The notes: a model not told the origin generated them from the letters alone. A stretch of DNA of 64,000 nucleotides from Methylomonas sp. (GCF_023228165.1 NZ_JALOBS010000026.1:4576-68575); one strand, 5' to 3'. Shown: positions 27,466 to 37,560, numbered from the stretch's first letter. Numbers and translations are program-made.

Positions 27466-27847
27466 TTCAGGTTAAGCAAGCAATCATGCCACTAGCTTCC
27501 ATTTTAATTTGCCGAAGGTCCGATAGTAGGGCGGAGGGTTTCTAAAAGCCTAAAAGCACATACGGCCTTCTCGGTTATTGAAAACATCAGGCTCTTTTAA
27601 AAGTCCACGTTTTGAATCTTCGTACTTGTTCCTCAATCTATTATGGAAGCATTGAATGGCTGCTCAGGGGCTACGACCTGTCATTTATTTGAAAAGCGGG
27701 GCAGTGGTCTTTTGGTCGTCAGCGTCAACTGTTCTCACCGGATTGTACCCCTGGCTATTTCAAACAGCTGATTAGCTGTGCCGGGCAATCCGCCAAACAT
27801 TGGCACGATAACTTGTAGCCGGTTCCCAGCCGACCGATGATCAACGC
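27466..27847. other. Intergenic stretch, no gene seen
   Basis: About 380 bases between the convergent cohesin gene and the efflux operon. No open frame with a ribosome site and no recognisable element apart from the efflux terminator that follows. Confidence 0.5.
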
Positions 27848-27875
27848 AAAACGCCGGGCCCAAGGTCCGGCGTTT
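27848..27875 (-). terminator. Rho-independent terminator of the RND efflux operon
   Basis: Arms AACGCCGG and CCGGCGTT around a 9-base loop, with TTTT following the stem when read on the minus strand, 12 bp past the stop of the outer-membrane gene. Confidence 0.65.
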
Positions 27876-27886
27876 ACCGTGTCGCG

Positions 27887-29482
27887 TTAATGGCTGCCCT
27901 TGGTTAAATCGTTGAACGTGCCCTTATTGCTTGTATCCACATCGATGTTGCCGGCTGCCACCGGCTTGTCCAGACCGCTATATTGCAAGGGTTCGAAAGG
28001 TTGTATTTGCTCGTCGGCCGGTAACTGGTTACGGTTCCAGCCGCCGCCCAGCGCGCGTATCAACGCCACCGAGGATTTCAACAACGCGGTTTTGACTTCG
28101 ACTGCCGTGATGCGCGCCTCCAGGGTGTTGACCTGGGCGTAGATCAAATCCAGACTGGAGTTAAGCCCGCCCCGGAACAATTCCATGGACAGGTTTTGCG
28201 ATTTCAGCGCCGCACCGACCGCGGCTTCCTGGGTTTGTGCCTGCTCGGCAAACAGCCGGGTTTGGCTTAAGCCATTTTCCACTTCGCGGAAAGCATTCAG
28301 CACCGTCGAGCGGTACCTATCTTCGGTTTCCCGGTAGGCGGACCAGGATTGTTGCAATTGGGCTCTACGGAAACCGCCGTCGAAAATCGGCAGCGATACC
28401 GACGAACCGTAAGACCATAAACTGCTGGCCAGTTTGATCATGTCTATGCCTTTATCTTCGAAGCCGCCGCCGGCCTGAAAGGTCACTCTTGGAAAGAACG
28501 CCGCCCGGGCAATACCGATTTCACGGTTGGCCTGCGCCATGTGCCGTTCCATGCCGGCGATGTCCGGCCGCCGTTCCAGCAAGGTAGACGGCAATTTGGC
28601 CGGTATTTTGAAATTCGCCAGGCGTAGTTCGTCCACCGGTGCGATTTGAAAACTGGCCGGTGCTTGGTTCACCAGTATCGCAATGGCATGCTCCATCACT
28701 TGGCGCTGGGCCTGAATGTCCAGCAGTTTGGCTTCGGTACTGTGTAGCAAATACTCGGCCCTCGCCACGTCCAGATCGGAAGCGATGCCGCCGTTGAATT
28801 GGGTTTTGACGATGTTCAACGATTGTTTGTAATAGTCTATCGAGGCCTTATAGGTGGCATTTTGCGCATCCAGGCCGCGCAGGCTAAAGTAATCTGAGGC
28901 TATTTCGGCCTGTAAACTCAAACGGGCCAGCGCAAAGTCGGCGGCTTTTTGTTCGGCCCGATAGGTTTGGGCGCGGGCGGCGTTGCGGATTTCCGACCAG
29001 AAATCCGGCTCCCAGGAGGCGATGCCGCCGGTATTGATGCTGGTGTCGTAGTTGGGTTCGCCCGGCGCGCGAAACAGGCTGTTGTCGGACTGCTTGTTGC
29101 GCGAGGCGCCGAATTCAATACCGATCTGCGGCAATAGGCGGGAGCGGATTTTCATCATGGTATCGCGGGCCTGCACGAAGCGTTCGGCCGCGGCCTGCAA
29201 ATCCGGGTTGGCCGCCATGGCCTGCTGTTCCAACTGATTCAAGATAGTGTCGTTAAACAGCGTCCACCAATCGGCGCGCAATTCGCCATCGGCAGGCACG
29301 GCATCCACGAATGGACTGGCTCCATGCCATGAATTGGGTACCACAAACCGGGCCGGTTGATAGTCCGGCGCCAGATCGACCGCCGGTCCGCGCATACAGC
29401 CCGATATTGACAAAGTCAGCAACAGCCAGCCGCCGTGCCGCAGCGTGCGGCGAGCAGCGCGAAGTTTGCGTATCTTAACCAT
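27887..29482 (-). CDS. RND efflux outer-membrane lipoprotein (NodT/OprM family)
   Basis: About 531 residues, start ATG at 29482 overlapping the adaptor stop by eight bases; longer in-frame starts were rejected. Signal peptide with lipobox (SISGC), then the family opening PAVDLAPDYQPARF and DWWTLFND. The TolC-type duplicated coiled-coil hairpins include ANPDLQAAAERFVQARD and a conserved ERRPDIAGMERHMAQANREI segment. It forms the outer-membrane exit duct for the pump encoded upstream in the same operon. Confidence 0.88.
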   Translation of the reverse strand: MVKIRKLRAARRTLRHGGWLLLTLSISGCMRGPAVDLAPDYQPARFVVPNSWHGASPFVDAVPADGELRADWWTLFNDTILNQLEQQAMAANPDLQAAAERFVQARDTMMKIRSRLLPQIGIEFGASRNKQSDNSLFRAPGEPNYDTSINTGGIASWEPDFWSEIRNAARAQTYRAEQKAADFALARLSLQAEIASDYFSLRGLDAQNATYKASIDYYKQSLNIVKTQFNGGIASDLDVARAEYLLHSTEAKLLDIQAQRQVMEHAIAILVNQAPASFQIAPVDELRLANFKIPAKLPSTLLERRPDIAGMERHMAQANREIGIARAAFFPRVTFQAGGGFEDKGIDMIKLASSLWSYGSSVSLPIFDGGFRRAQLQQSWSAYRETEDRYRSTVLNAFREVENGLSQTRLFAEQAQTQEAAVGAALKSQNLSMELFRGGLNSSLDLIYAQVNTLEARITAVEVKTALLKSSVALIRALGGGWNRNQLPADEQIQPFEPLQYSGLDKPVAAGNIDVDTSNKGTFNDLTKGSH

Positions 29483-30713
29483 GATCCGCCACCGTCTGTT
29501 TTGCAGCCGCGGCGTGATCCACTTCCACCTTGGTTTGCGGATTATCGTAACCAGGCGCCGGCGTGACGATGCGTACTTCATCACCTTCCAGCAGCGCGGC
29601 GCTGGGGTTGTTGACGATGCGGTCGCTGGCGGACACCCCTGATATCACTTCCACCGTGGCATCCAGAATCTTGCTGACGCTGATGGGCTTGAAGTGAATG
29701 CGGTCATCTTTCGTTACCGTGGCGACCTGGGTACCTTGGTCGTCGAACACCATGGCGCTGGACGGAATCGACATCACATTTTGGTCGACCGGCGCACTGA
29801 TGCGTACCGTGGCGTAAGAACCGGGCCACAAGGCATGGTCTTCATTGTCGATGGTAAATTCGGCCACCACGGTGCGGGTATTGGGATCGATACCGTTGGC
29901 GGTGGTCAAAAACCGGGCGGTGAAATGGCGGTCTGGAAATTGCGGTACCGTCACGTCCGCCGTCATGCTGGATTTCAGGAAGCGGGCGAACGGCGACGGC
30001 ACAGAAATGAACAGCCGCATCTTATGAATGTCGGCTACCTGAAACAAGTCCGACATGGTGCTGCCGTCGTTGATGCTGCTGCTGATATAGCCTTCGTTAT
30101 TGATGTAATCGCCGACGTTGATGCTGCGGCGAGTGACGATGCCGTCGTAAGGCGCGACGATGGTTTTAAAGCGCATTTTGGCGTCGAAGTTGCTGACGTT
30201 GTGCTTGGCCGCGTTCACCTGGGCTTTTTCCGCCAACATGTTGGCTTGCTGCACCGAAATGGCCTGCTCGGAGACCGCGTGCGATTCGCGCATGGCCAAA
30301 TAGCGTTTGGCGGTAACCACCGCCAGGTTGTATTTGGCCTGCTGGGCTTCCAGGTCGGCTTGGGCCTGGGCGAATTGGGCATCCAGGGCCGGGGCGGCGA
30401 TTTCCGCCAGCTTTTCGCCTTTTTTAACCTGGGCGCCGTAGTCCTTGTACCACATCTTCACATAGCCCGAGACCTGGGCGTAAATCGGCGCCTGGTACCA
30501 GGCATCGATGGTGCCGGGCAAGGTGATGGTTTCGCTGGCTTCGCCCGGGGTAGCGCTGGTGAGCGCTACAGTCGGTATGGCGGCTGCCAGGGTTTGTTCC
30601 CGTAGCGCTTCCGCGTCCTGCCGGCGTTGGTAAAACTGGTAACCCAAGTAACTCGCCAACAGTATCAAAGCCCAAAGGGTGGTGGTGTGTTTTATGGTTC
30701 GAGTGTTATTCAT
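29475..30713 (-). CDS. RND efflux periplasmic adaptor (HlyD/MFP family)
   Basis: 412 residues. One N-terminal membrane helix or uncleaved signal (about 12-27), lipoyl half-motifs (GYVKMWYKDYGAQVKKGEKL and APYDGIVTRRSINVGD), an alpha-helical hairpin between them (about 110-190), then beta-barrel and membrane-proximal domains. It bridges the RND pump and the outer-membrane duct. It overlaps the pump gene by four bases upstream and the duct gene by eight bases downstream, so all three are translationally coupled. Confidence 0.88.
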   Translation of the reverse strand: MNNTRTIKHTTTLWALILLASYLGYQFYQRRQDAEALREQTLAAAIPTVALTSATPGEASETITLPGTIDAWYQAPIYAQVSGYVKMWYKDYGAQVKKGEKLAEIAAPALDAQFAQAQADLEAQQAKYNLAVVTAKRYLAMRESHAVSEQAISVQQANMLAEKAQVNAAKHNVSNFDAKMRFKTIVAPYDGIVTRRSINVGDYINNEGYISSSINDGSTMSDLFQVADIHKMRLFISVPSPFARFLKSSMTADVTVPQFPDRHFTARFLTTANGIDPNTRTVVAEFTIDNEDHALWPGSYATVRISAPVDQNVMSIPSSAMVFDDQGTQVATVTKDDRIHFKPISVSKILDATVEVISGVSASDRIVNNPSAALLEGDEVRIVTPAPGYDNPQTKVEVDHAAAAKQTVADHG

Positions 30714-33700
30714 GAGTGTATTTCCTTTAGACGGGTGTTACGGGCGTGGTAGATCAGCGCATACACGCAGGGCACGAAAAACAAGGTTGCAAAGGTGGCC
30801 ACGGTCAAACCGCCCATTACGGCACGGCCGAGCGGGGCGTTTTGCGAGTTGCTCATGGCCATCGGCAGCATGCCGATTATCATGGCCGAGGCGGTCATGA
30901 TCACCGGACGAATGCGGGCGTAACCGGCTTCGATGGCGGCCCGGATCGCATCGCCGTGCAGTTCCAGCCGCTCGCGGGCATAGGACACCACCAAAATCGA
31001 GTTAGCGGTGGCGGTGCCCATGGACATGATCGCCCCGGTCAAGGCCGGCACCGAAATATTGGTGTGGGTGACGAACAGCGCCCAGGCGATGCCGGCCAAG
31101 GCGCCGGGCAGAGCGGTTATAATGATGAACGGGTCCAACCAGGACTGGAAATTCACCACGATCAGCAAGTACACCAACACGATCGCCGCCACCAGTCCGC
31201 CCAGCAATTCCAGATAGGCTTCGTGCATGGTTTCGGCCTGGCCTTTGATTTCGATAGCAGCGCTGCGCGGCAACTGATCTTGCATGTCGGCAACCACATC
31301 TTCCACATCCGCCAGCACGCTGCCCAAATCGCGGCCTTCGGCGGACACGTACACATCGATCAACGGCATGATGTCCTGATGCGTGACCACGCCGGGCGTG
31401 CCGGTAGCGGTTAAGGTGGCCACGTTACCGAGCAGTTGCACATTGTTTTCCCGCGTGGCGTCCAGTTTGCCGGTATCCACCGGCACGGTCAGCAAATCCT
31501 CGATGCGGGTCATCTGCGGTTGCGGGGTGTAGATATTCACCTGATAAGACATGCCGGTCTTGTGGTCCAGCCAATATTGCTGGTCGATCTGCTGGCTGCC
31601 GGAGGTGGACAGCAGCATGTTGTCGGCCACGTCCTTCAGCGGCAAGTCGATATTCAAACCCAAGCTACGGTTGCCGTTGACCATCAAGGTCGGCGTGCGC
31701 ATGGTTTGCTGAATGGTCACGTCGCTGGTGCCGCTGATTTTGCGCAATTTGCCTTGCAGTTTGCGGGCGAAGGCGTAGTTGGCTTCCAAGTCCATGCCGT
31801 TGATTTGCACGTCGATAGGCGATGGCGAACCGAAGTTCAGAATCTTGGCGGTCAAATCGGCCGGCTGAAAGGTGAACACTGTACCCGGATAACGCTCGCC
31901 CAAACCTTTGCGCAAGGTGCGGCGAAATTCCCATACCGGCGATTGCTGGTTTTTCAGGCTGATGGTCAGGTCGCAATCCTGGGTGCCTATGGTCGGGGTG
32001 GGGATAAAGGCCAGATTATGCGGGCCGACCGGTAGGCCGCAGTTGCTGATGATGTCTTCCACTTGGCCCGGCAACAGTTTTTTGATGTCTTCGGCTACCA
32101 AGGAGGCAATGCGACCGGTCACTTCTATCCGGGTACCCAACGGCGCCCGCATGTGCATTTGCAAGGTGCCGGATTTGATTTCCGGAAAAAAATCGCGGCC
32201 ATTGACATAAAACAGGCTTAAAGAAGCCAGCGTAATGACCAGAAAAATGCCGATAAAGCCGCGGCGATGGGCCACGGCTTGCGCCAACAACTCGTCATAA
32301 CGGTCGCGGAAGCGGTTGAAGCCGTGTTCGAAGCTTTGTTGAATCCGGCCGAACACGGTGCGGGACTTTTCGGCTTCCAGCTCGGGATCAGGCACGGCCT
32401 CGGCAAAATGAGTGCCGCCGATGTTCTGCAAGGCTTCGATCTCGGAGTCCCAGTTTGCCAAGGCATAGGCTTTTTCGGCGTCGTGCTCTGCCGCTCTGGC
32501 ACCGGGTTGATGCGCATGCGGGGCGTTATGGTCCACCAGGATGAATTTGGCCATGGTCGGCACCAGGGTGCGCGACAGGATGAACGAGGCCAACATCGCG
32601 AACACCACCGCTTCGGCCATCGGCAGGAATAGCCAGCCGGAGACCCCGCTGAGTTCGAACAACGGAAACCAGACGATGACGATGGCCAAGGTAGCTACGA
32701 AAGTCGGGATGACGATCTGGTTGGCGGCATCGATAATCGCGGTTTCCAACGGCTTGCCCATTTCCATATGGGTGTCGATGTTCTCAATCATCACGGTAGC
32801 GTCATCCACCAAAATGCCGACCGCCAGCGCCAAACCGCCCAAGGTCATCACGTTGATCGATTCGCCCATCCAGTTCAAGCAAATGATGGAGGACAGTATT
32901 GATAATGGTATCGAAGTGGCGATGATGGTGGTGGCGCGCCAGGAACCGAGAAACAGCAATACCACCAGACCGGTCAGCGCCGAAGCCAACACCATTTCGT
33001 GCAACACATCCTTGATCGAGTCCTTCACGAATACCGAAGCGTCGTTGAGGATTTTCACCCCGACGTCGGCAGGGACGATTTTCTGGATGCGCGGCAGGGC
33101 TTTTCTAATGCCATCCACTACGGACAAGGTTGAAGCGTCGCCGCTTTTCATCACCACGATCATCACCGCCTGTTTGCCGTCCACCAGTACCGAGTTGGTT
33201 TGCGGTGGGCCGGACAAGGACACGTCTGCCACGTCGCGCATATAAATGGTGGTATTACCGACGGTTTTGATCGGAATATGGTTAAAATCCTCGACCGCCA
33301 GCGGCGAGGCGTTGGTCATCACCATCCAGTCGGTCTTGTCGATTTTCTGGTCGCCGGCCGGCAGTACCAGGGTTTGATCGCCGAAGGCTTTGTGCACATC
33401 CATCGGCGACAAGTGGTGGGCCAGCAGTTTTTGTTTGTCCAGAGATACCAGCAGCTGCATGGGCTTGCCGCCGTAGGGATGCGGCAGAATGGCACCGGGT
33501 ATGGTGACCAACAACGGACGGATTTGCATGTAGGCGACGTTGTACAACTCGGCTGGGGTCAAACTGTCCGAGGTGACCTGCAGCATGGCCACAGGTACCG
33601 AAGACGCTTCCAGGCGCATGATCATCGGCGGCGAAATATCCGGCGGCAGTGCCTTGGTAATGGTTTGCGAGATAGCCGCCACCTCGGCTTCGGCGCCCGA

Positions 33701-34009
33701 CAAATTGGTTTCCGGTTGCAACAGGATATTGATAATGCTGCTGCCGAAATAAGACTGGCTGGTGATACGTTCTATGCCTTCCACGGTGGACGTCAGCGCC
33801 CGTTCGAAGAAGAAGGTGATCCGTCCGGATACGTCGGATGGCAGCATGCCGGCATACGACCACACCACCGAAATCACCGGGATCTTGATATTCGGAAATA
33901 CGTCGGTCGGCGATTTGACGATGGCCTTGACCCCGAATATCAAAATCAGGATGGATAGAACCACAAATGTATAAGGCCTTCTTAAGGCAATGACGACGAT
34001 TTCGTTCAT
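30710..34009 (-). CDS. RND multidrug/organic efflux pump (AcrB-type permease)
   Basis: 1099 residues with the AcrB layout: helix 1 (about 13-30), a large periplasmic loop, helices 2-6 in the middle (VVLLFLGSWRATTIIATSIP; GGLALAVGILVDDATVMIEN carries the proton-relay aspartates), a cytoplasmic insert rich in H/A/E (about 500-560), a second periplasmic loop and the last six helices. The first-loop sequence VFPNIKIPVISVVWSYAGM is typical of the acriflavin-resistance subgroup that pairs with short adaptors. Substrate cannot be told from sequence. First gene of the three-gene operon. Confidence 0.88.
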   Translation of the reverse strand: MNEIVVIALRRPYTFVVLSILILIFGVKAIVKSPTDVFPNIKIPVISVVWSYAGMLPSDVSGRITFFFERALTSTVEGIERITSQSYFGSSIINILLQPETNLSGAEAEVAAISQTITKALPPDISPPMIMRLEASSVPVAMLQVTSDSLTPAELYNVAYMQIRPLLVTIPGAILPHPYGGKPMQLLVSLDKQKLLAHHLSPMDVHKAFGDQTLVLPAGDQKIDKTDWMVMTNASPLAVEDFNHIPIKTVGNTTIYMRDVADVSLSGPPQTNSVLVDGKQAVMIVVMKSGDASTLSVVDGIRKALPRIQKIVPADVGVKILNDASVFVKDSIKDVLHEMVLASALTGLVVLLFLGSWRATTIIATSIPLSILSSIICLNWMGESINVMTLGGLALAVGILVDDATVMIENIDTHMEMGKPLETAIIDAANQIVIPTFVATLAIVIVWFPLFELSGVSGWLFLPMAEAVVFAMLASFILSRTLVPTMAKFILVDHNAPHAHQPGARAAEHDAEKAYALANWDSEIEALQNIGGTHFAEAVPDPELEAEKSRTVFGRIQQSFEHGFNRFRDRYDELLAQAVAHRRGFIGIFLVITLASLSLFYVNGRDFFPEIKSGTLQMHMRAPLGTRIEVTGRIASLVAEDIKKLLPGQVEDIISNCGLPVGPHNLAFIPTPTIGTQDCDLTISLKNQQSPVWEFRRTLRKGLGERYPGTVFTFQPADLTAKILNFGSPSPIDVQINGMDLEANYAFARKLQGKLRKISGTSDVTIQQTMRTPTLMVNGNRSLGLNIDLPLKDVADNMLLSTSGSQQIDQQYWLDHKTGMSYQVNIYTPQPQMTRIEDLLTVPVDTGKLDATRENNVQLLGNVATLTATGTPGVVTHQDIMPLIDVYVSAEGRDLGSVLADVEDVVADMQDQLPRSAAIEIKGQAETMHEAYLELLGGLVAAIVLVYLLIVVNFQSWLDPFIIITALPGALAGIAWALFVTHTNISVPALTGAIMSMGTATANSILVVSYARERLELHGDAIRAAIEAGYARIRPVIMTASAMIIGMLPMAMSNSQNAPLGRAVMGGLTVATFATLFFVPCVYALIYHARNTRLKEIHS

Positions 34010-34561
34010 AACGGCATCCTTGTCAAAGCGTGAGCGCGGCGACGCCTGCTAGCTTGTGTTGATTGCAGCCAACCAGTAACTCGTGGTGAAAGGTCCACCG
34101 GCGGGGCAAGGCAGCGTTCGGCATGGCGGCCGGCCCGGCGATAACTATGTGTTTTATTCATTCGCTCATCCTTTGTATCGGTTTAAATAGCTTGTCGCCG
34201 CCGATTCGGCTGACCGAATTCAACAACGACACCGTTTTGGGAAAGCAATAAGAGGGCCATTTTTTAATGCCTTTAAATCAATAGCTTAGTGGTGAGAAAA
34301 TATGAGTGGGGAAAATTCCCACGCGTGAGTCACCAAAAATGCTGATCTGAACCAATTGAATTTAGCCCGGTAACGCTGGCAAAGCCGAGCCTTACCTGAT
34401 AGACGGAGGTTTGCATGGTTTTTTTGGGGGGGGGCGGGAATATAAACGCCGCGGATCGTTGCCGACGGCAGGTGTCCGTTGCCCCACTACCGAAAAGCTG
34501 TGGAATGGTGTGCTCGCTACCTGGCAGGGCGGAAGTTTATCCCTGATGGATACTAATAGCC
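34010..34561. other. Intergenic stretch upstream of the efflux operon
   Basis: About 550 bases between the RND pump start and the ppk2 stop. It should hold the efflux promoter but no convincing -35/-10 was found. A low-complexity run of seven T then nine G occurs near 34419-34434; the open frame across it has no protein-like features and is not called. Confidence 0.45.
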
Positions 34562-35407
34562 TTAGGTTTTCAGGCTTTCAGCCGTTTCGATGGCATGATA
34601 CTTTTTCTTGATTTCCTCGATATTCACGCTTGGCTCGGGAAACTGCATGTCCAAGGCTTCCAGGTGTTCGCAAACGATGCGGGAAATGACCAGATTACGA
34701 AACCATTTGTGATTGGACGGAATCACAAACCAAGGCGCATGCTGGGTACTGCAATGGCTCAAGGCATCCTCGAAAGCCTTGGTGTAATCGTCCCAGAACG
34801 GACGTTCGGCATAGTCGGCTTCGCTGATTTTCCAATGCCGGGCCGGATCGTCGATGCGCTGTTTGAAGCGTCGCAGCTGTTCCTCGGCATCGATATGCAA
34901 ATAAAACTTCAGAATATACGTACCGTTGTCGTACAGCATTTTTTCGAAATCGTTGATGCGATCGTAGCGTTTGGACCATACTGACTTCGGCACCATGTCG
35001 TGCACCCGCTGCACCAGCACATCTTCATAATGCGAGCGGTTGAAAATAGCGACCTGGCCCTTGGCGGGGGCATGCGGGTGGTAACGCCACAAAAAGTCAT
35101 GAGCCGCTTCTTCCTTGGAAGGTACCTTGAAGCCCGTTACCTTACAGCCCTGCGGGTTCATCGCCCCCAACACGTGGTTGATGGTGCCGTCCTTACCGGC
35201 CGCGTCGCGGCCCTGCAGGCAAATCAACAAGGAACGCTTGCCTTCCGCGTACAACAAATACTGCAGCTCACGCAAAGTTTGACTGTAGGCCTCAATTTCC
35301 GGCAGCGCCTGCTGGTGGCAGTCGTGTTTGGCCTTGTAGCCGGGATCGATCTTATCCAGTTCCAGTCGGCTGCCGGGTTTGACCCGGAATTTCTTGCTGT
35401 ATTTCAT
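34562..35407 (-). CDS. ppk2: Polyphosphate kinase 2 family protein
   Basis: 281 residues; start ATG at 35407 chosen because CGGAG precedes it, whereas upstream in-frame codons lack a ribosome site and have no family similarity. Walker A GRDAAGKDG (66-74), the lid-region WRYHPHAPAKGQ (108-118), Walker B IFNRSHYEDVL (121-131) and the RFKQRIDDPARHWK segment mark PPK2. These enzymes move phosphate between polyphosphate and nucleotides; this length and the YRV-less motif set fit the short single-domain class, usually NDP- or AMP-phosphorylating. Monocistronic. Confidence 0.9.
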   Translation of the reverse strand: MKYSKKFRVKPGSRLELDKIDPGYKAKHDCHQQALPEIEAYSQTLRELQYLLYAEGKRSLLICLQGRDAAGKDGTINHVLGAMNPQGCKVTGFKVPSKEEAAHDFLWRYHPHAPAKGQVAIFNRSHYEDVLVQRVHDMVPKSVWSKRYDRINDFEKMLYDNGTYILKFYLHIDAEEQLRRFKQRIDDPARHWKISEADYAERPFWDDYTKAFEDALSHCSTQHAPWFVIPSNHKWFRNLVISRIVCEHLEALDMQFPEPSVNIEEIKKKYHAIETAESLKT

Positions 35408-35590
35408 GGTGCTGCTCCGGTTAAGTCGGGCGTGGCAGGCCGGAAAAAGCGAACGTGCCGTCGTCATGATAAGGCTGTCCACCCCAAGCGGCAAACTACG
35501 CCAAGGCAAACGGTTAAAATGCACGCTTGCAAATGCCCAGCGCCTCGCTGGCCCTGGTTGGGTATTTTAAATCTTTTGCTTGTTAATTTT

Positions 35591-35680
35591 CGGCGCTTCA
35601 ATTCCCGCTCCTGCCGGAGTGGGTTAGGGTGAGGAAAATTTAAAATCCGAAATTTGAGGTGTGACAAGTCTATATCCGCA
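35591..35680. repeat. Dispersed palindromic repeat copy
   Basis: An imperfect hairpin CCCGCTCC-TGCC-GGAGTGGG is followed by TTAGGGTGAGG and then AAATTTGAGGTG. A related arrangement occurs at 54716-54800 (hairpin, AGGGTG, then AAATTTGAAGTG) and weaker relatives near 40911 and 61300. Confidence 0.5.
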
Positions 35681-35800
35681 TGGTTGGTAACTTTGATAGT
35701 TTGCCGATCGTGTTGTAAAGTTAGCCGGCTTGCGCTGCCAAGGCTTTTTGTCGAGAGTTAAGCCCCGTTTTCAAAGGCTCTGATCTAATGGAATAACAAC

Positions 35801-35908
35801 ATGACGGATTTGTTTAAAGAAAAAGCCCGGGATTGGGGCGCAAACCACACGATAAAAAACGACCGCAGCTCGTCTCCTGTGTTCCTGATTTTGGCGAGCT
35901 GGGCGTAA
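35801..35908 (+). pseudogene. Start of a SAM-dependent methyltransferase, truncated
   Basis: A 35-codon frame beginning MTDLFKEKARDWGANHTIKN. Class I methyltransferases of one common group begin with an almost identical MTDLF-EKA-DWD phrase and then continue for ~200 residues; here the sequence degenerates after residue ~20 and stops at TAA 35906-35908. Most likely a remnant left by a deletion. Confidence 0.5.
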
Positions 35909-35992
35909 TGCCGAATGAAAGACAGTGTGTCGCATCGTCTAAACCGGATCAAATAACATCAACTTAAACTATCTAACGGGTAAGAGTGGAAA

Positions 35993-36427
35993 ATGAGCAG
36001 AATAGTATCTTCGTTGCCGGGCCGCATCAGAGTACGGGACAAACGCCTACGTGACCAGGCGCGATTGACGGAACTTAAAAAACAGCTAGCCAAAATAGCG
36101 GCTATTAGCGCCGTGCAAGCCGATGTTCGTACCGGCAGCGTCGTGGTGAATTTCGATCCCGCTGCCATCGAAATTGCCGCATTGGAGGCACAGCTGGATG
36201 CCGCTGTTGATCAAGTCTTGAACGAACAATTAATACCACCGCCCATCACCAAAAAACAGCTCAACCGCTATAACAAAATCGCCATGGTTGGGAGTTTGGC
36301 CGCGTCGTTAGCGCTGACTACCGCAAGGCGCAAACACTGGAGACGTTGGCATGCATTGACTGGTTATTTATTCGTGGCCAGTGTCGCCGTGCACATGATT
36401 ATCTATCGCAAAACCCTATTTCGTTGA
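35993..36427 (+). CDS. HMA-like domain membrane protein
   Basis: 144 residues. Residues 1-75 have the beta-alpha-beta layout of the heavy-metal-associated-like (HMA2) group (IVSSLPGRIRVRDKRLRD, then TGSVVVNFDP) but lack the CxxC metal motif. A C-terminal helical region with one or two membrane segments (about 98-110 and 123-140, GYLFVASVAVHMIIY) follows. Similar small proteins occur near magnesium/calcium P-type ATPases or as orphans; role unknown. Stands alone, flanked by broken genes. Confidence 0.7.
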   Translation: MSRIVSSLPGRIRVRDKRLRDQARLTELKKQLAKIAAISAVQADVRTGSVVVNFDPAAIEIAALEAQLDAAVDQVLNEQLIPPPITKKQLNRYNKIAMVGSLAASLALTTARRKHWRRWHALTGYLFVASVAVHMIIYRKTLFR

Positions 36428-36762
36428 GGGTGTGGCGCCGTTAGAATTGAATGAGCAAAACCGACAGCCGCTCTAGTTTTGCCAATGTCCATTGATAACC
36501 CGTCGACGTTGGATTTGCAGAAGTAGGCTGGGTCGAATGATAATGAAACCCAGCTTTGAAGCTAACAAATTTTGTAATTCTAACGAGTAAGTTGAATGCA
36601 AAGACACTCGATTATTTCAAAGCATTTGCTGGGTTTCGCTTTGCTCTTACCCGGCATACGGCCCTATGCCAAAGGTGCGAACGGGGTGATGCATACGCTA
36701 TGGCAAACTGTGAAAAATATTAACAAATTAATCAATAAATCGATCAAGTATAAGGACGACCT
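36428..36762. other. Intergenic stretch, one doubtful small frame
   Basis: A 65-codon frame at 36596-36793 begins with a hydrophobic stretch (HLLGFALLLPGI) but overlaps the next gene and lacks a good ribosome site. Nothing else recognised. Confidence 0.35.
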
Positions 36763-37560
36763 GTGCCAAATTCTTCCATCGAACGGATTATAATTCTCGC
36801 AAAAACCTATCCGTCGCCGAGTTCCAAATATATGGAAACGTCTTGTGTCGCCGGAATTTCCGATAAGAGACTGATGCGACGTCTTTATCCTGTGCCATTC
36901 CGATTACTTGAGGATAAGCAGCAATTTAGTAAATGGCAGTGGATTGACGTTAGAACCCGCAAGGCAACTCAGGATCATCGAGCAGAGAGCTATCGACTAT
37001 ATGTGGATACGTTGGCGTGCGGCGAAAAGATCGGAAACAAGCAGAACTGGGCATTTAGGCAGGCTTGGATAGAGCAAATCCCATTGTTTAATAGTTTCGA
37101 CACCATCGAGCGTGCACGTATCGACGACGGTCTGTCGCTTGCGCTGCTGCGACCGAAAAAAGTCGTAAAGCTAGAAATTGTCTAAGCCAAAAGCCTGGAG
37201 TGGACGCCGGAAGAAAAAGAAAAACTGATGCGGGAATAGATGCAGGGAGACCTGTTTTCGCAAGAGGACGCGAAACGCGACATTGCGACATTGAAAAAAT
37301 TACCGTTCGATTTTTACTACCATTACCTTTGTGATGCGGCGTCCGGCGAGAAGGAATATCACCATAAGATTGTCGATTGGGAGTCGGGCGCGCTCTATTG
37401 GAATTGTTTTTACAAGCACGGGCCAAATTGGGAAGCGCCATTTCGCGCCATGTTGGAACATCATCTGCCAAGCAAAGACCTCATGTTTCTGATGGGTAAT
37501 CAGCACCGTTTTCAGCACCAATGGCTAATTATTAGTTTAAGCTATAGCCACAGGAGGTGA
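36763..37560 (+). pseudogene. DUF488-associated hypothetical protein, two in-frame stops
   Basis: One reading frame of 266 codons is interrupted by TAA at 37183-37185 and TAG at 37237-37239 but stays protein-like on both sides. The first part has ILAKTYPSPSSKYMETSCVAGI and RLYPVPFRLL; the second has GALYWNCF and FLMGNQHRF near the end. This matches a family I recall as usually beside DUF488 genes, ~260-280 residues long, typically beginning with a KTYP-P phrase and ending with a GT-hN phrase. GTG start with AAGGA seven bases upstream. Its 3-prime end overlaps the convergent DUF488 remnant by 24 bases. Confidence 0.6.

Noticed and set aside
29694..30605. 303-codon frame antisense to the HlyD-type adaptor
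   Set aside because: His/Gly/Val-rich composition typical of the complement of a GC-rich gene; the minus-strand gene is clear.
30746..33958. Several long antisense frames under the RND pump
   Set aside because: Same shadow effect; the pump frame has all expected motifs.
34411..34611. 66-codon frame across the T7/G9 run
   Set aside because: Low-complexity translation, no family, overlaps the ppk2 end.
36596..36793. 65-codon frame before the DUF488 partner
   Set aside because: Weak ribosome site and overlap with a better-supported frame; mentioned only as doubtful.
37183..37239. Stop codons read through as selenocysteine or pyrrolysine
   Set aside because: The stops are TAA and TAG, not TGA, in a region full of other broken genes; decay is simpler.
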